A stretch of DNA of 64,000 bases from Sycobia sp. Sy_11 (GCA_018907035.1 JACCIC010000190.1:248001-312000), one strand, 5' to 3'. Shown: positions 35,840-46,018, counted from the first letter of the stretch. The notes: generated from the letters alone by a model not told the origin. Made by a program: numbers and translations.

Positions 35840-36490
35840 GCTGATCTAAGTATAAATTAATGAAGGGGTTATCTAAAAACTACAGCCTTGCAATTGAAAG
35901 GAATTCAAATTCAGTAGCTGGCATGCGAAACAAGATCTGGGTCGGCTATTAACACGAAATCTCAACAGATTCCAAACCACAGCATACATACTGTTAAGAC
36001 AGCTGATGCAAATATAAGAAGGACGATGCAAACAACCCTTTAAAAAATTATAAATATCGTCCTGCTCTTGCCGTGACGTACAAGAGGTGCTGAAATCGAT
36101 CTACGAAGATACAACAAAAACAGAATTGCTGGAGATATGTTTGGGCAGAAACACTTAAAATAACAATGAGTGTTTCAACTCAACAGTTTGGACTATGGCA
36201 CCGAAACATGTCTATAATGGAAAAAAATCGTTAAAATTGCATTCCTCACAGCTGCTTGCATTTTTAATAAAGGATTCAGTCCACTTTTGAAAATAATGGA
36301 AATTATGAGCCTGAAAATCGGCCAAACCGCCATGCAGTTCGCTATATGCGCGACCAACAGCGCATCGTTCGAGAGAACCGCCACTCGACTGAGGCTTCTA
36401 AGGAGAGCAGAACTCATAAAAGCAGGCGAAATCAGATGAAAATACTCGCCTGGAATAACTTGAAGGCATATTGTATGACGCAGGCATCAC
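35840..36490 (+). pseudogene. Mutator-like transposase relic (C-terminal part)
   Basis: Across shifting plus-strand frames the following blocks appear in order: G-L-S-K-N-Y-S-L-A-I-E-R-N, Y-x-H-E-I-S-T-D-S-K-P-Q-H-T-Y-C, C-K-Y-K-K, Y-R-P-A-L-A, N-N-N-E-C-F-N-S-T-V-W-T-M-A-P-K-H-V-Y, A-C-I-F-N-K-G-F and R-L-R-L-L-R-R-A-E-L-I-K-A. This order matches large uncharacterised transposase-like proteins of arthropods and cnidarians carrying a Mutator-like domain. Many frameshifts and stops are present. Identification is from motif memory. The 600 bases after it look like the element's AT-rich 3' region. Confidence 0.6.
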
Positions 36491-37080
36491 TGATTGAGCG
36501 TGATTTTTCACTTACAAAAACTTTGAACGCGTTTTTCTCAAAACAGCGTTTTCAAGTACCGTGGTCGTGAAAACTAAAAAACTATTGAACCGATCCTTTT
36601 GAACACATATATTATATATATTTGTATCAACCGTTCTAACTACAATCAACTTAAAATTTTAATTCTAACTATATTTTTATTGCAAAAAAGGCAGGAAAAA
36701 GGCCATTTTTTTCTTTCGTATTTTAGCCGCCATTTTGTTGATCTTGCACGTACATAAAATATTAGGGTTAGATCGGTTTCTGGAGTCATACTGAACATAT
36801 AACTATTTGATTTTTTGTTTCAGACCATCCATCTGCAAGATTTTACGACCACAACAACGTTACCTACTTTTTGAGGTGTTGGCTTTGACCATACTTTACA
36901 TGTAGAAAAAATGTATAAAATAAAAAAATTTTTTTTATGTACTTCAAGAGTGTATTTATTATGCATTTGAAATCCTACATCCATATCTTAAATGGCATTC
37001 GCAGAAAGTTGTCACGAAAATAGCTTTTTTTTCGAGGGTTTAGAGTAGAAAATTGCCATAAGAAAGGGACCTGGATGGAG
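36491..37080. other. Probable 3' flank of the Mutator-like relic
   Basis: No gene is supported. Short frames are composition-driven. Confidence 0.35.
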
Positions 37081-37084
37081 GTAC

Positions 37085-37562
37085 GATGGTGGATTGATAA
37101 GTTTCCGGTCTGACCAAGAGATGGCGCCACTAGACCTACCTTGAAGTGGCGTTCTATAGTACCATCCTTAGATAGCTTGTAGCTATAGTTTCAGTTCGAC
37201 CGCCATGTTAGTTTAACTTTGAGAGCACGCTGAACAAGACGCCTCTGTGTTTTTCATAAAAATGTAAAAGCTAGAAAATCGTGCTGTCATGAAATACTTT
37301 TATTTGAAGGGGTTAACGCCGAAGGAAATTAAAGAAAAGATGGATTCAACACTGGGGACATCCTCACCATCATATTCAACCGTTAAGCAGTGGGTTTCCG
37401 AGGTTAAAAAGGGTCGTGTGAGCACCACTGATGAGCCTCGCTCAGGACGCCCCATGAAGAGCATGTCACAGCTGTCACAGAGCTGTCACAGAGAGCTACA
37501 AAACACGGAGACTATATGGCTTTGTGAGATGCTGATTATAAGCTACCCAAGAAAACTTTTCG
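37085..37562 (+). pseudogene. mariner transposase N-terminal fragment
   Basis: After an untranslated leader, the frame 37289-37570 gives M-K-Y-F-Y-L-K-G-L-T-P-K-E-I-K-E-K-M-D and Y-S-T-V-K-Q-W-V-S-E-V, then T-T-D-E-P-R-S-G-R-P. This is the helix-turn-helix region of a mariner transposase. Similarity stops around 37500-37562, where the sequence passes directly into an R1-like LINE fragment. No catalytic domain remains. Confidence 0.75.
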
Positions 37563-38396
37563 ACGAGTAATTGAGGCCAGCAAATGCCGATGTTTGTAGG
37601 TACTGTGTAAAGACCTGGACAGGGACCCATGGAGTCTGGGATATAGGGTAGTCGCTGAAAAACTTGGTGCACATGTACAAATAAGCACCTTGGATTCCGA
37701 CACTCTTCAGAACATCGTAGATACTCTGTTTCCAACCCACTCGGACAGATATGAACCAGTGCTACCGAAAGGAGAAATGGATATCCCTCTGTTTAGCAAG
37801 GATGAGCCCGTCACAGCCGTAAAACCCATGCGGAACAAGAGGGCGTCAGAACTCGATGGAATTCCAATGGAGATACTGAAAATAGCAGTGGAAATGTGAC
37901 TCAGAACTCCCTGTCTAGATGTATAATTCCCGCCTAACGGCTGATTTATTCTATCCTATCTGGAAGGTGGCGGAACTTGTGCTCATCGACCAGGGCAAGG
38001 TTCCGCTGGAGGTACCCTCGTCGTATCAACCTTTGTGTCTGTTATATAATGCGGGTAAACTGTTGGAGAGACCATTAAAGCCACGTCCTCTTGAAGCTGT
38101 GAATAGCTGGCCCCTGATCTGGCTGACAGACAAAGATCCTTGGGGTGATAAATACGGCGAGAGATACAGAGAGGGGTACTACTCCCGCCCCGTATGCCTT
38201 CTGATAACCCTTGACGTTCGGAATAACTTCAACTCTGTTGGATGGGCTAATTGATTCCAAGCTGATTTTCTGGTACCAAATAAAACTAAATAACGACTTT
38301 CTGGCTACCCGAGTAACAGAGCAATTTAGTAGGTTGATGAGCAAAGTTGGTGGTGGTCCTGCATCCTGCAAGCTGCGTCTATTTAATAATAAATAA
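37563..38396 (+). pseudogene. R1-clade LINE fragment (N-terminal RT region)
   Basis: The reading starts with R-V-I-E-A-S-K-C-R-C, then C-K-D-L-D-R-D-P-W-S-L-G-Y-R-V-V, the usual R1-clade stretch between endonuclease and reverse transcriptase. The 37690-37899 frame follows: L-F-P-T-H, then K-R-A-S-E-L-D-G-I-P-M-E-I-L, in place of the usual K-A-P-G-x-D-G-I-P. The next frame has I-W-K-V-A-E-L-V-L-I and S-S-Y-Q-P-L-C-L-L. Three frames are needed, and the catalytic Y-A-D-D region is absent. The 3' boundary is approximate. Confidence 0.75.
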
Positions 38397-38836
38397 AAAA
38401 TAAGTTTTTCTAAACATTGCTTTTACCCGTGAATCTTCAAATGTACAAAGTTCGTGTCAGAAATCAAGCCTATATACAGGCCTTCTAGGAGTCTAAACGT
38501 TAAAGGAAGCATCATTATAGAATATATATTAATAGGCATTAACTAATTGAAAAACATTATTAAATAACTACTTGATTAATTTGAAGAGTTCACATAGGCA
38601 GGTTTCGAATCATTAAACGAAAATTATTTTATAAAGTTTTGTTTCTAGTAATTTTTTAAAGGAGGCTGGTGGGAAAATCTTTACTCTAAATGATTGATTT
38701 ATAGAATTTATTGAATTTATAGAATGTAGTTGAAATTGATAGTTCAGTATGAAATAGTTTCAGTCCATAATCATCTTAAAAAGAACAATAACAAGAACGT
38801 TTATATTCGAGTTATCAATATATATTTATATATATA
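38397..38836. other. AT-rich spacer, no gene seen
   Basis: No coding similarity. It ends in a short TA-rich run into which the next mariner is inserted. Confidence 0.4.
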
Positions 38837-40133
38837 CGAGGGTTGTTTTGGTATGTCCATAACTTTTAATTGAAAAAACAATTTCTTTAAACAATTTTTT
38901 AAAATTTTTCAATATAGTCCTCTCCAAACTCGATACATTTATTCCACCGGTATTCAACCTTTTTTAAGCCTTCCAAAAAGTAACTTTTGTCGAAATCCTC
39001 AAAATAATCATTTGTGGTAGTCATAATCTCTTCATTCAATGAAAATCTTTTAGCATCAAGCCAAGTTTTCATGTTTGGAAATAGAAAATAATCAGATGGT
39101 GCTAAATCTGGAGAATAAGGTGGGTGAGGAAGTAATTCGTAACGTAATTCTGCTAATTGGACTGTTGCTATAGAACTCGTGTGAATTGGTGCGTTGTCGT
39201 GCTGGAAGAGCACTTTTTTTCACCAGATGGAGCCGCTTTTCCTTCAGTATGGCTTCAAATCTATTCAATAATCTAGCATAATACTGTCCTGAAATTATTT
39301 TTCCCTTCTGTAGGTAATCGATTAGTATTATACCCCGTGAGTTCCAAAAAACTGTGGCCATGACCTTACCGGCTGATGGAACAGTTTTTGCTTTTTTTCC
39401 CTTTTTCGGAGCAGGTTTTTCATGTTCAGTCCAGATATTTGACTGCCGTTTCGTTTCTGGCGTATAGTGATGAATCTATGTTTTGTCAACAGCAACATAA
39501 CGGCGCAAAAATTAGGTTGGATTACGCTGAAACATGTACAAAAATTGTTTACATGCAACAATGTGTGACCGTTTATTGTCGACTGTGAGCAAACGCGGCA
39601 CCCATCTTGCAGTTAGTTTTCTCATATTCAAAATTTCATGCAAAATATGAAATAGGCGTTCAGTCGAAATTCCTAGAGTGTTACTAATCTCGCGTATCTT
39701 TAATCGACGATCTTCGAGTATCATACCATGGATTTTATTGGCCATATCTTGATTAGTCACTTCTTTTAGTCGGTCAGAACGCTCAGCATCACTTGTATTC
39801 ATTCTACCAGAACGAAATTCAGTAAACCTCTTGTGAACCATTCCATGTGATGGAGCAGAGTCCTTATAATATTTTTTAAGCTTTTCTTCAGTTTTCTTAA
39901 TTGTTTTTCCACGCAGAAAGTAATGTTTAATATTCACTCGAAATTCGTTTTTTCCATGCTTTTGTAAAAACAATCATCAATAAATTCAAATGACTATCAA
40001 AAATTTTCTAACCACGTATTGACTTGAAACTTTGTATACCTGCTTGTATGAGATAATAGTCTCTTAAAGTAGTAAAATACTTACGGTAACAGCGTCACCT
40101 TTCGAGAAGTCATGGACTTATCAAACCACCCTC

Positions 40134-40135
<2 letters not shown>
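38837..40135 (-). mobile_element. Nearly complete irritans-type mariner
   Basis: A 1299-bp element with inverted ends beginning C-G-A-G-G-G-T. The left flank is TA; the right flank reads T-G, probably a mutated TA. A (TA)n tract follows directly. The single transposase gene on the minus strand spans most of the length. Confidence 0.88.
38899..39973 (-). pseudogene. Mariner transposase with two stops and one frameshift
   Basis: The N-terminal frame (39973-39512) has the helix-turn-helix region, the L-N-M-R-K-L-T-A-R-W-V-P block and F-Q-R-N-P-T, then TAA at 39512. The same frame continues R-R-Y-V-A-V-D-K-T, then TAG at 39476-39478 where W is expected, then the V-M-A-T-V-F-W-N-S-R-G-I-I-L-I-D-Y-L-Q-K-G region. 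A one-base slip in an A run near 39211-39217 shifts to the last frame with Q-H-D-N-A-P-I-H and S-P-D-L-A-P-S-D-Y-F-L-F; I count 34 residues between these Asp. Otherwise it is full length (about 355 codons) and irritans-like. It needs three repairs to be functional, so it is inactive. Confidence 0.88.

Positions 40136-40137
<2 letters not shown>

Positions 40138-40171
<34 letters not shown>
40138..40171. repeat. (TA)n microsatellite
   Basis: A TA run directly adjoining the right end of the mariner. Confidence 0.95.
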
Positions 40172-40173
<2 letters not shown>

Positions 40174-42374
40174 CTAAAACTACGACCTGCACGCTTTTAT
40201 TATTTACCTAGAATTATGATTTAATCGGTGCACTTATTCATCTATACTCGACCATTATTTCCGCTGCTTTGTATCGGCAACATACGTGACATATACCGAC
40301 AATAAACGTGACGTGTACCGCGCAACGAGGATAGAGACTTCATTCTGGATCGGGAGTGAGACCGTTGTGCTTTAAGGATGGGCCGCGTATGCATCATAAA
40401 TTCGCGTGAGCACAGTAAGACCGTTAGTCTTTGAAGGAGCACCCCGCACCCAATATCAAGTCTCATTTGGATTTGATCATGGTAGTAAAGCGTGCTGGTC
40501 TTTAACGGAGTGCTCAACCAGGATTAAGACTACTATTTAGGAGTTTCGGATGGAAATAGGATTACTAGAGCCCTGAGTAGCAGATAGCTTATTTCGGCCA
40601 TAGGACGATAGAACACGGAACGCGGAAAATTCGCCCTTTTAAACATGAAACATCATCGATCGGATATTAACGTCGCCGATCAACTATTTTCGTTTTGAGC
40701 TGCCGAAAAATAATAATAATTTCTAATAAAAAAATCAGAGTAAATTATTATAATTGTAATGATTAATCGAAGTTTTGTCCTTGAGGGCACTCGTATTTGT
40801 GTGGTTAACAAAAAATATTTTTTTATTGATAATAATAATAATTACAACAAACGATTAGAATAATAATAATAATTAATTTAGAGTTATGTCCTTGATATTA
40901 CTCACATATGCGCGGTTATTTTTTAGTTTGAACATATTCCATACAACAAAAAATTAAAATTACATAACTTTATATTATTTTAATAAAACTTTAATATAGC
41001 GTCTTTTGTCTATTTTTACTTCGTGGGCACTCCGAGCGCGGGACGTCGTCCCCATGCTGGCTGACGTGTGACCATGGCTCTCTTTTGTGACGCGTGTAAG
41101 CTCCCCTCTGCTTTTCTTTTTCCTTTGTTCATAGAGCAGGGAAATGAAACCTATTATCGCACTCGCACTATTATTAATTATTGCAGTCAGACGTTCGACG
41201 GTTAATATAGATCATTGACTGATTATTTGAATTTTGAGCAATTATTCGAAATTAAAATATTGCACTATATGAGTTATACAGCCAGATTGTAGCCTTGTTA
41301 TTATCGTTGTTATTCTTAGTGTTGTTATTATAAATGTTGTATTCGTCCGCAAGCTCTTTTAATAGCGGTAGTTTTTTACAAACAAGCTGTTCGTAATCCA
41401 CGTTCTTCCTACGAGCTGGTGTTAGCCCGCGTTTGTCTCTCGAGATGATATAAACCAGTATTTTTCTCACGATTTGGTATGATCCCATTTTCCTTTCGCG
41501 TGCTGATTTGCGCCACACTTTTTTTATCCGCTCGATTTATGTCACAAGCTAATTTAAGTTACACATTTTACTATTTTGATAAAGTTCTATTCTCCGTACT
41601 ATTAAAACAACATTTATGATTCTGTTTACTAAGGTACCATCATATGCAATGTATTTTAAATGTGCTTTTCTGTACATTTCGAGTTTTAGAGTAATGTATA
41701 AAATTCAGATCTTCAATTAAATTGTTTCTCATATACTTGTCACATATTATACGCTGTCTGGAAATGATATTGAATTCTAGGCTCATTTGAGAATCATATT
41801 GTATTGATTTTTAAATTAACATCTGATCAGATTATATTTTTCTATAAAACTAGATGAATAAGATGGAAATATAATGAATTATAGCTTACTACTTTCAGCT
41901 AAATCTTTTCAAACTCAATTAAACTTTGCTAAAAGTTATAACCCTTGCCATACTTTGCTAGAATTAACAATATCTTGATATACTTTCTTCTTTATGTCAT
42001 TTTAATTTGTTTACACCATTTTCTAAAATATCGACGATCTTTGACAATTTAAAAAAATAAAATCACGCTTCTAAACTACTTATATAATCTGCAAATACGT
42101 AACTAAGATTGGCTATTTTAAATCAATGAAACAGAACAGCAAATTGTTTGTTTGACCTACATGTTCGTTCAAACTTCGGTTTCCATAAATTAGTTTTAGA
42201 AAATAGTTAACGAATTGTTGAAAATATACTCTCTTTTCTATAGAAAATTGTATCCTTATAGCATTCATAAATAAAATGCAAGTTATATCATACAAAAGAA
42301 AAATTCTAACAATATGAACTTTTCATAAAGGTGAATATTTATTTAAATAATATAAATATTAATTCCACACTAAC
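40172..42374. other. Intronic DNA near the upstream SOCS exon
   Basis: The 40255-40560 part is less AT-rich and contains three related phrases built on g-a-c-c-g-t-t-x-g-t-c-t-t-t. Around 41015-41120 there is another CpG-containing patch. A minus-strand 88-codon frame (41252-41518), Lys/Arg-rich at the start and Asn-rich at the end, is not recognised and may be chance. The remainder is AT-rich. Confidence 0.4.
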
Positions 42375-42614
42375 CTGAGTATGAATAGGTCGTTCAATAT
42401 TTGAAATTAATGTGGAGTCTATTCGAGCCAAGGCAGTAAGAGCAGCGGCTTGAATACCGGCGTGTGCTTGGAAAAGTGCTGCTAAACCATCAACAGTAAT
42501 ATCTTTTGGATAAATTTGATTATCTGGCGCCCAATTAGATCGATGGCTAGGAACTACCTCTATAATCCTTTCCACTTTTCGTGCACTGTGTGATCGAGTA
42601 GTGGCATTACAATC
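42375..42614 (-). CDS. SOCS5: SOCS4/5-type suppressor of cytokine signalling, exon upstream of SH2
   Basis: A 240-bp exon (80 codons, phase 0 at both ends) bounded by an acceptor a-t-t-c-a-g (42620-42615) and a GTTAGT donor (42374). It encodes D-C-N-A-T-T-R-S-H-S-A-R-K-V-E-R-I-I, then D-N-Q-I-Y-P-K-D-I-T and L-A-A-L-F-Q-A-H-A-G-I, and ends N-I-E-R-P-I-H-T-Q. I linked it to SOCS because human SOCS5 has H-T-Q-I-D-Y immediately before its SH2 domain. This exon ends H-T-Q, and the SH2 exon at 11.4 kb begins I-D-Y in the same phase and strand. The body of the exon belongs to the poorly conserved N-terminal extension, and I do not recognise a domain in it. Frame integrity supports a live gene. Confidence 0.8.
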
Positions 42615-43600
42615 CTGAATTTTAAAAATATATCGAATTAAAGCAATCAACTATTATAGTAAACACTCTTGATACAAGTAGAACATATCTCCGTTAATCA
42701 TTTCTCCATCTCCAATTTCAACGAATACCACTACCTTATTCGAAACCGTCTTATATTTTGAATGATAATGAATACATGCTATTTAAAACATTAACATTAA
42801 ATTTATTCATCAAACATTGTTATAAAAAAATATTTTCCCAACAATTAGCAGAGGATATCAGATCTCAGGATATTATACGAAAATCCGTGATCAAATTTTA
42901 AACGAATTGGAAGATCGTAGCAGTATCTACAATCGAAAATTATATAGACACAGCTCGTCTGGTAAAAACTTAATTACATTTATGTTATAAAAGCGTAAGT
43001 ATAAAATTGTAAATAAATGAATTATGAAAAATTCTGAAATATAATTATAAATACTCCTCTATTCATGAAATCAGAATGTGGAAGTGTTATAAAATATGTG
43101 TAGGAACTCCTGCAGTTGAAATTTAACACTTAGATTACCGGTTTTACACATATATGCGTCAGAATATAAACCATTGGAAAACACCTATTTTGTACCGAAT
43201 AATGATTAAGATGGATAGGTGTAAATAATAATTATCAATAAATAATAACAATTATTTTAAATAATTAATTATTATTATTATACATAAATACATATTTATA
43301 TTATCAAAAGTTAAAATAAACTAAATAAGAATTTATCATATTTTGTTCATCAAAAAGTTCGAATTTTTCAATTTTGACTTCATTATCAGAGATAATGATA
43401 ATGGGAAATCGTCGATGCTCGTCTTATAGACAGCAATGAAATATGTAGAATAATGACAAAAATAAAGGAAAGGTCTGTCACCTTATAATAGTTATTAAAA
43501 TTGTTTATACGATGGTTGGTATTATGTATTTTGTTCTACTTATGTTAATTATGTTTATGTAATTGGTTCTACTATTGTACAAATTTACTTGTTATGACTT
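42615..43600. other. AT-rich intron-like DNA 5' of the SOCS exon
   Basis: No further SOCS exon was recognised on the minus strand. A branch and pyrimidine context precedes the acceptor at 42620. No other features. Confidence 0.4.
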
Positions 43601-43912
43601 TGTTATATGACGGCGCATAGACTCCCTAGAGTCTTGCATGCGCGCTTTCCTTAGAATGCGGAAAGCATTCCCGAATCCCCTCTCTCCGCCGCGGCGATTC
43701 CGGGCAAATCAGCGCTTGCGACCACCAGCGGAGTATTACGGCACCACCGGAGTCGCAAGCGTAGTTGATATAAAAAAGATGGTTTTCGGGATGAAAGGAC
43801 AGAAAGGGAGCGGGGGAGACTGAGATCCGGTCCTCCCGGGATCTCCGACGGCTCATCCCAAGATAAATAAATAGACTCAGCCTTTATTCGACGCCTTGTC
43901 ATTCACCCTTCA
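43601..43912 (+). repeat. LTR-like 312-bp head of GC-rich repeat family, copy A
   Basis: Begins T-G-T-T-A-T-A-T-G and ends C-A. It carries a TATA-like g-a-t-a-t-a-a-a-a near 43768-43776 and an A-A-T-A-A-A signal near 43864-43870. That is the promoter / R / polyadenylation order of a long terminal repeat. The counterpart at 52738-53049 has the same length and near-identical sequence. No matching 3' repeat was found, and no tRNA primer site starting TGG follows, so LTR identity is inferred. Confidence 0.6.
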
Positions 43913-44676
43913 AAACCCATCCCAGGCTCCATCACACCGGAGGAGCGAAGCTCGCCCACGCCGCACACAGCTCCAACGAGAGAGTGGAGCAGCGCCGCTA
44001 CGCGCCGCCGCACGACTAGTGGCAGCGAGAGAGAGACAGAGAAGGAGCTGCAGCTCCGCCGCACGCCGCCGCGCCAATAGTGGCAGAGAGAGAGAGAGAG
44101 AGGGAGCTTCAGCGCCGCCGTTCCAATAACAGCTGAGCAGGCCGCCCCCGACACGCACCCCCGCGCGCACCGCCTGCGACGGCTCGAGACAGCGTTGACC
44201 AAGCCGCCGCCGCCGCAGCAACGAGCGCCGCCGCAGCTGGTCAAGTACAAGGCCGGCGGAGGTCAGTACAGCTTGGGCCTTCGGCCCACCGACACGACGG
44301 GACAGGGCGATCCTTCCCCAGCCTCCCATTCACGGGCTCGTCCGCGTCCGATCCAGATCAGACCGACACCCCCCGCGGTGCGGCCTCCGGGCAGGGCACC
44401 TCTCCGAAAGGAGTTACGGGTGGATATCCAGTAGCTCCGACTAAGAGCGGTGACCAAGGCCTCCGGAGACCCGCCGGCGTGTCGAGAGACGCGCCTGGGG
44501 ATTGTCGGAGGACGAGTCCTTCGGTGGGGGCACTCTCCGAGGTCCGTGTCCTTGCCTCCCCCCTACTAACCGGCGGTCGTATCCGGTTTAAGGGATCGGG
44601 GTCAGAGCCGCTCCGGCCTTAAAGGAGCCGACCATGGGACCACTGGCACCATTTCATCCTCATCCAGGAAAGAAGG

Positions 44677-44979
44677 ATGACGTCAGCCTGCTCTAACCCG
44701 GAACTTCGGACGAGACGGCCTCGCCGCAGGCCTAGGAGGAGAAACGAGCGACAGCGTGCCAAGAGGAACACACGGCGCCATCGAAATAGACGGACAGCGC
44801 CGGAGGAAGCCAGGGAAAACTTCTGGGAGATTGATCAAGATCTGCCAGATCTAGACCTCTCAGAAGCCACCTCGGAGGACGAGGGACCACCGAAGGCCGT
44901 ACGGAGCGCGGTGGTGATCCCAACCGCATTAACAAACAGTAAACCAACACAAGAATATAATAACTTAAATATGTATTAG
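44677..44979 (+). CDS. Arginine-rich ORF of GC-rich repeat, copy A (hypothetical)
   Basis: 100 codons. Residues 10-45 or so are extremely Arg-rich (R-R-P-R-R-R-P-R-R-R pattern), as in RNA-binding or nuclear-localising arginine tracts. An acidic part follows: E-E-A-R-E-N-F-W-E-I-D, D-L-P-D-L-D-L and S-E-D-E-G. The last 15 or so codons run into AT-rich tail DNA. The copy at 53612 differs by an in-frame two-codon indel. By my hand count there are about seven silent and seven replacement changes, fewer replacements than expected for unconstrained DNA. This suggests it was translated. The start ATG is shared. It could be the N-terminus of a gag-like or ORF1 protein. No function is assigned. Confidence 0.45.
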   Translation: MTSACSNPELRTRRPRRRPRRRNERQRAKRNTRRHRNRRTAPEEARENFWEIDQDLPDLDLSEATSEDEGPPKAVRSAVVIPTALTNSKPTQEYNNLNMY

Positions 44980-45057
44980 GAATAATATTAATTTAAATAA
45001 ATTTAAATGTTAACCAATCTAAAAAAATTATTAACGTTCTTTTACAATATTCAAAGG

Positions 45058-45400
45058 ATTCAACACTCGGCCGTCGCTGGTCGTTCCCCCTCCTCGGCCT
45101 TCCCTGGCGGAACTCCCCGGGACCCCAGTCACCTTCAGACTCCCCGACCGAAGTCTCTCTTCAATCCGGCGGCGTCTGAAGGGCAAGGGCCTCCCTGCGG
45201 CCCCGCGCATCGACCTAGTTGGAGAGGGAGTCCAACATCGCAGCCGAAGCGCAAGCCGGAGACGGGCTGCACGCACGCTCCGTCCGCCTCCGTTCGTGCC
45301 CCCTTACCGGACCCTTCCCAGTACCACCCGCGTTGACGCAACGAGATGCGGCGACTAAACGGCCTTTTTCAGTGCCACAAAATCAAATCACACGAGGCCA
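45058..45400. other. GC-rich segment after copy A
   Basis: Directly after the shared tail the sequence becomes GC- and CpG-rich again until about 45400 and has no counterpart after copy B. Overlapping open frames on both strands reflect the composition. It may be another piece of the same or a related element. Confidence 0.4.
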
Positions 45401-46015
45401 AATTACTCATTTAACCGTCATCACCATCCCCCCTTATAACAACTTATTAATCTATTAAATGCTTTTCTCTATTTAAAAGAAATAGCGTTGTTCAATTCTT
45501 CATTTCCTCTTGATTGAATTGTATGATTGATACTGAATTTATTTATTATTTATGTATTAATTACTATTTATATGGTTTTTCTTCTCGTTTATTTTCTTTA
45601 TTTAGTTTAAAATACTTTAATTGTGCTCATGTCTTTATTTAGTTTTCTTGTATCTCCCCTTAGTTTACAAATTGCCTATAAATAGTTAAGAAAAGCCTGG
45701 AATCCTCGTTCAATGTAATTACCTTCTACTTTATTTATTAGTAAATTGTCAATAATTTATTAATAGCTCTCGATTCAACTTCCATGAACGAACAGCTTTT
45801 CTCTATTGATATAAAATTTGTAGATATTGAAAATTCCTACTCATTCCCACCATTTTGCTCTTTCTGGACCATTATCTCGATTCTTGAAGATTCTTGTAAT
45901 GATATATTACTTTTTTCAGTTTGTGTAAATGTCAGATTTTCGCTTATATATAATTTAGAAATTCATTCTAAAAGTTTTGGAAATTTTAATTTATGATATT
46001 AAAACCATTATCTAC

Positions 46016-46018
<3 letters not shown>
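45401..46018. other. AT-rich DNA, no gene seen
   Basis: A 70-codon plus-strand frame (45784-45996) is AT-driven and unsupported. Confidence 0.4.

Larger units (their letters stand above)
11365..42374 (-). other. SOCS5: Inferred 31-kb SOCS intron filled with transposons
   Basis: The GT donor lies at 42374-42373 (G-T-T-A-G-T) and the AG acceptor at 11366-11365. Both flanking exons are phase 0. The junction P-I-H-T-Q / I-D-Y-V-H-C reproduces the uninterrupted SOCS5 order known from vertebrates (H-T-Q-I-D-Y). The interval contains the intact mariner, a LOA LINE, a Penelope element, R1 and Mutator fragments and several mariner relics on both strands. That the two exons are spliced together is inferred, not shown. 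Confidence 0.7.
43601..45057 (+). mobile_element. GC-rich repeat family, copy A (unclassified)
   Basis: Order: the LTR-like head, a purine-rich segment unique to this copy (about 43975-44390), then a segment from about 44390 shared with copy B, the Arg-rich ORF, and a 130-bp AT-rich tail (44928-45057) that also occurs in the SOCS intron at 12282. G+C and CpG content contrast strongly with the surrounding DNA. No reverse transcriptase or integrase is encoded, so it is non-autonomous or a fragment. Confidence 0.7.

Noticed and set aside
43896..44434. Long overlapping ORFs on both strands in copy A of the GC-rich repeat
   Set aside because: Several frames are open at once because stop codons are rare in this composition. 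This middle segment is not shared with copy B, so there is no sign of coding constraint.
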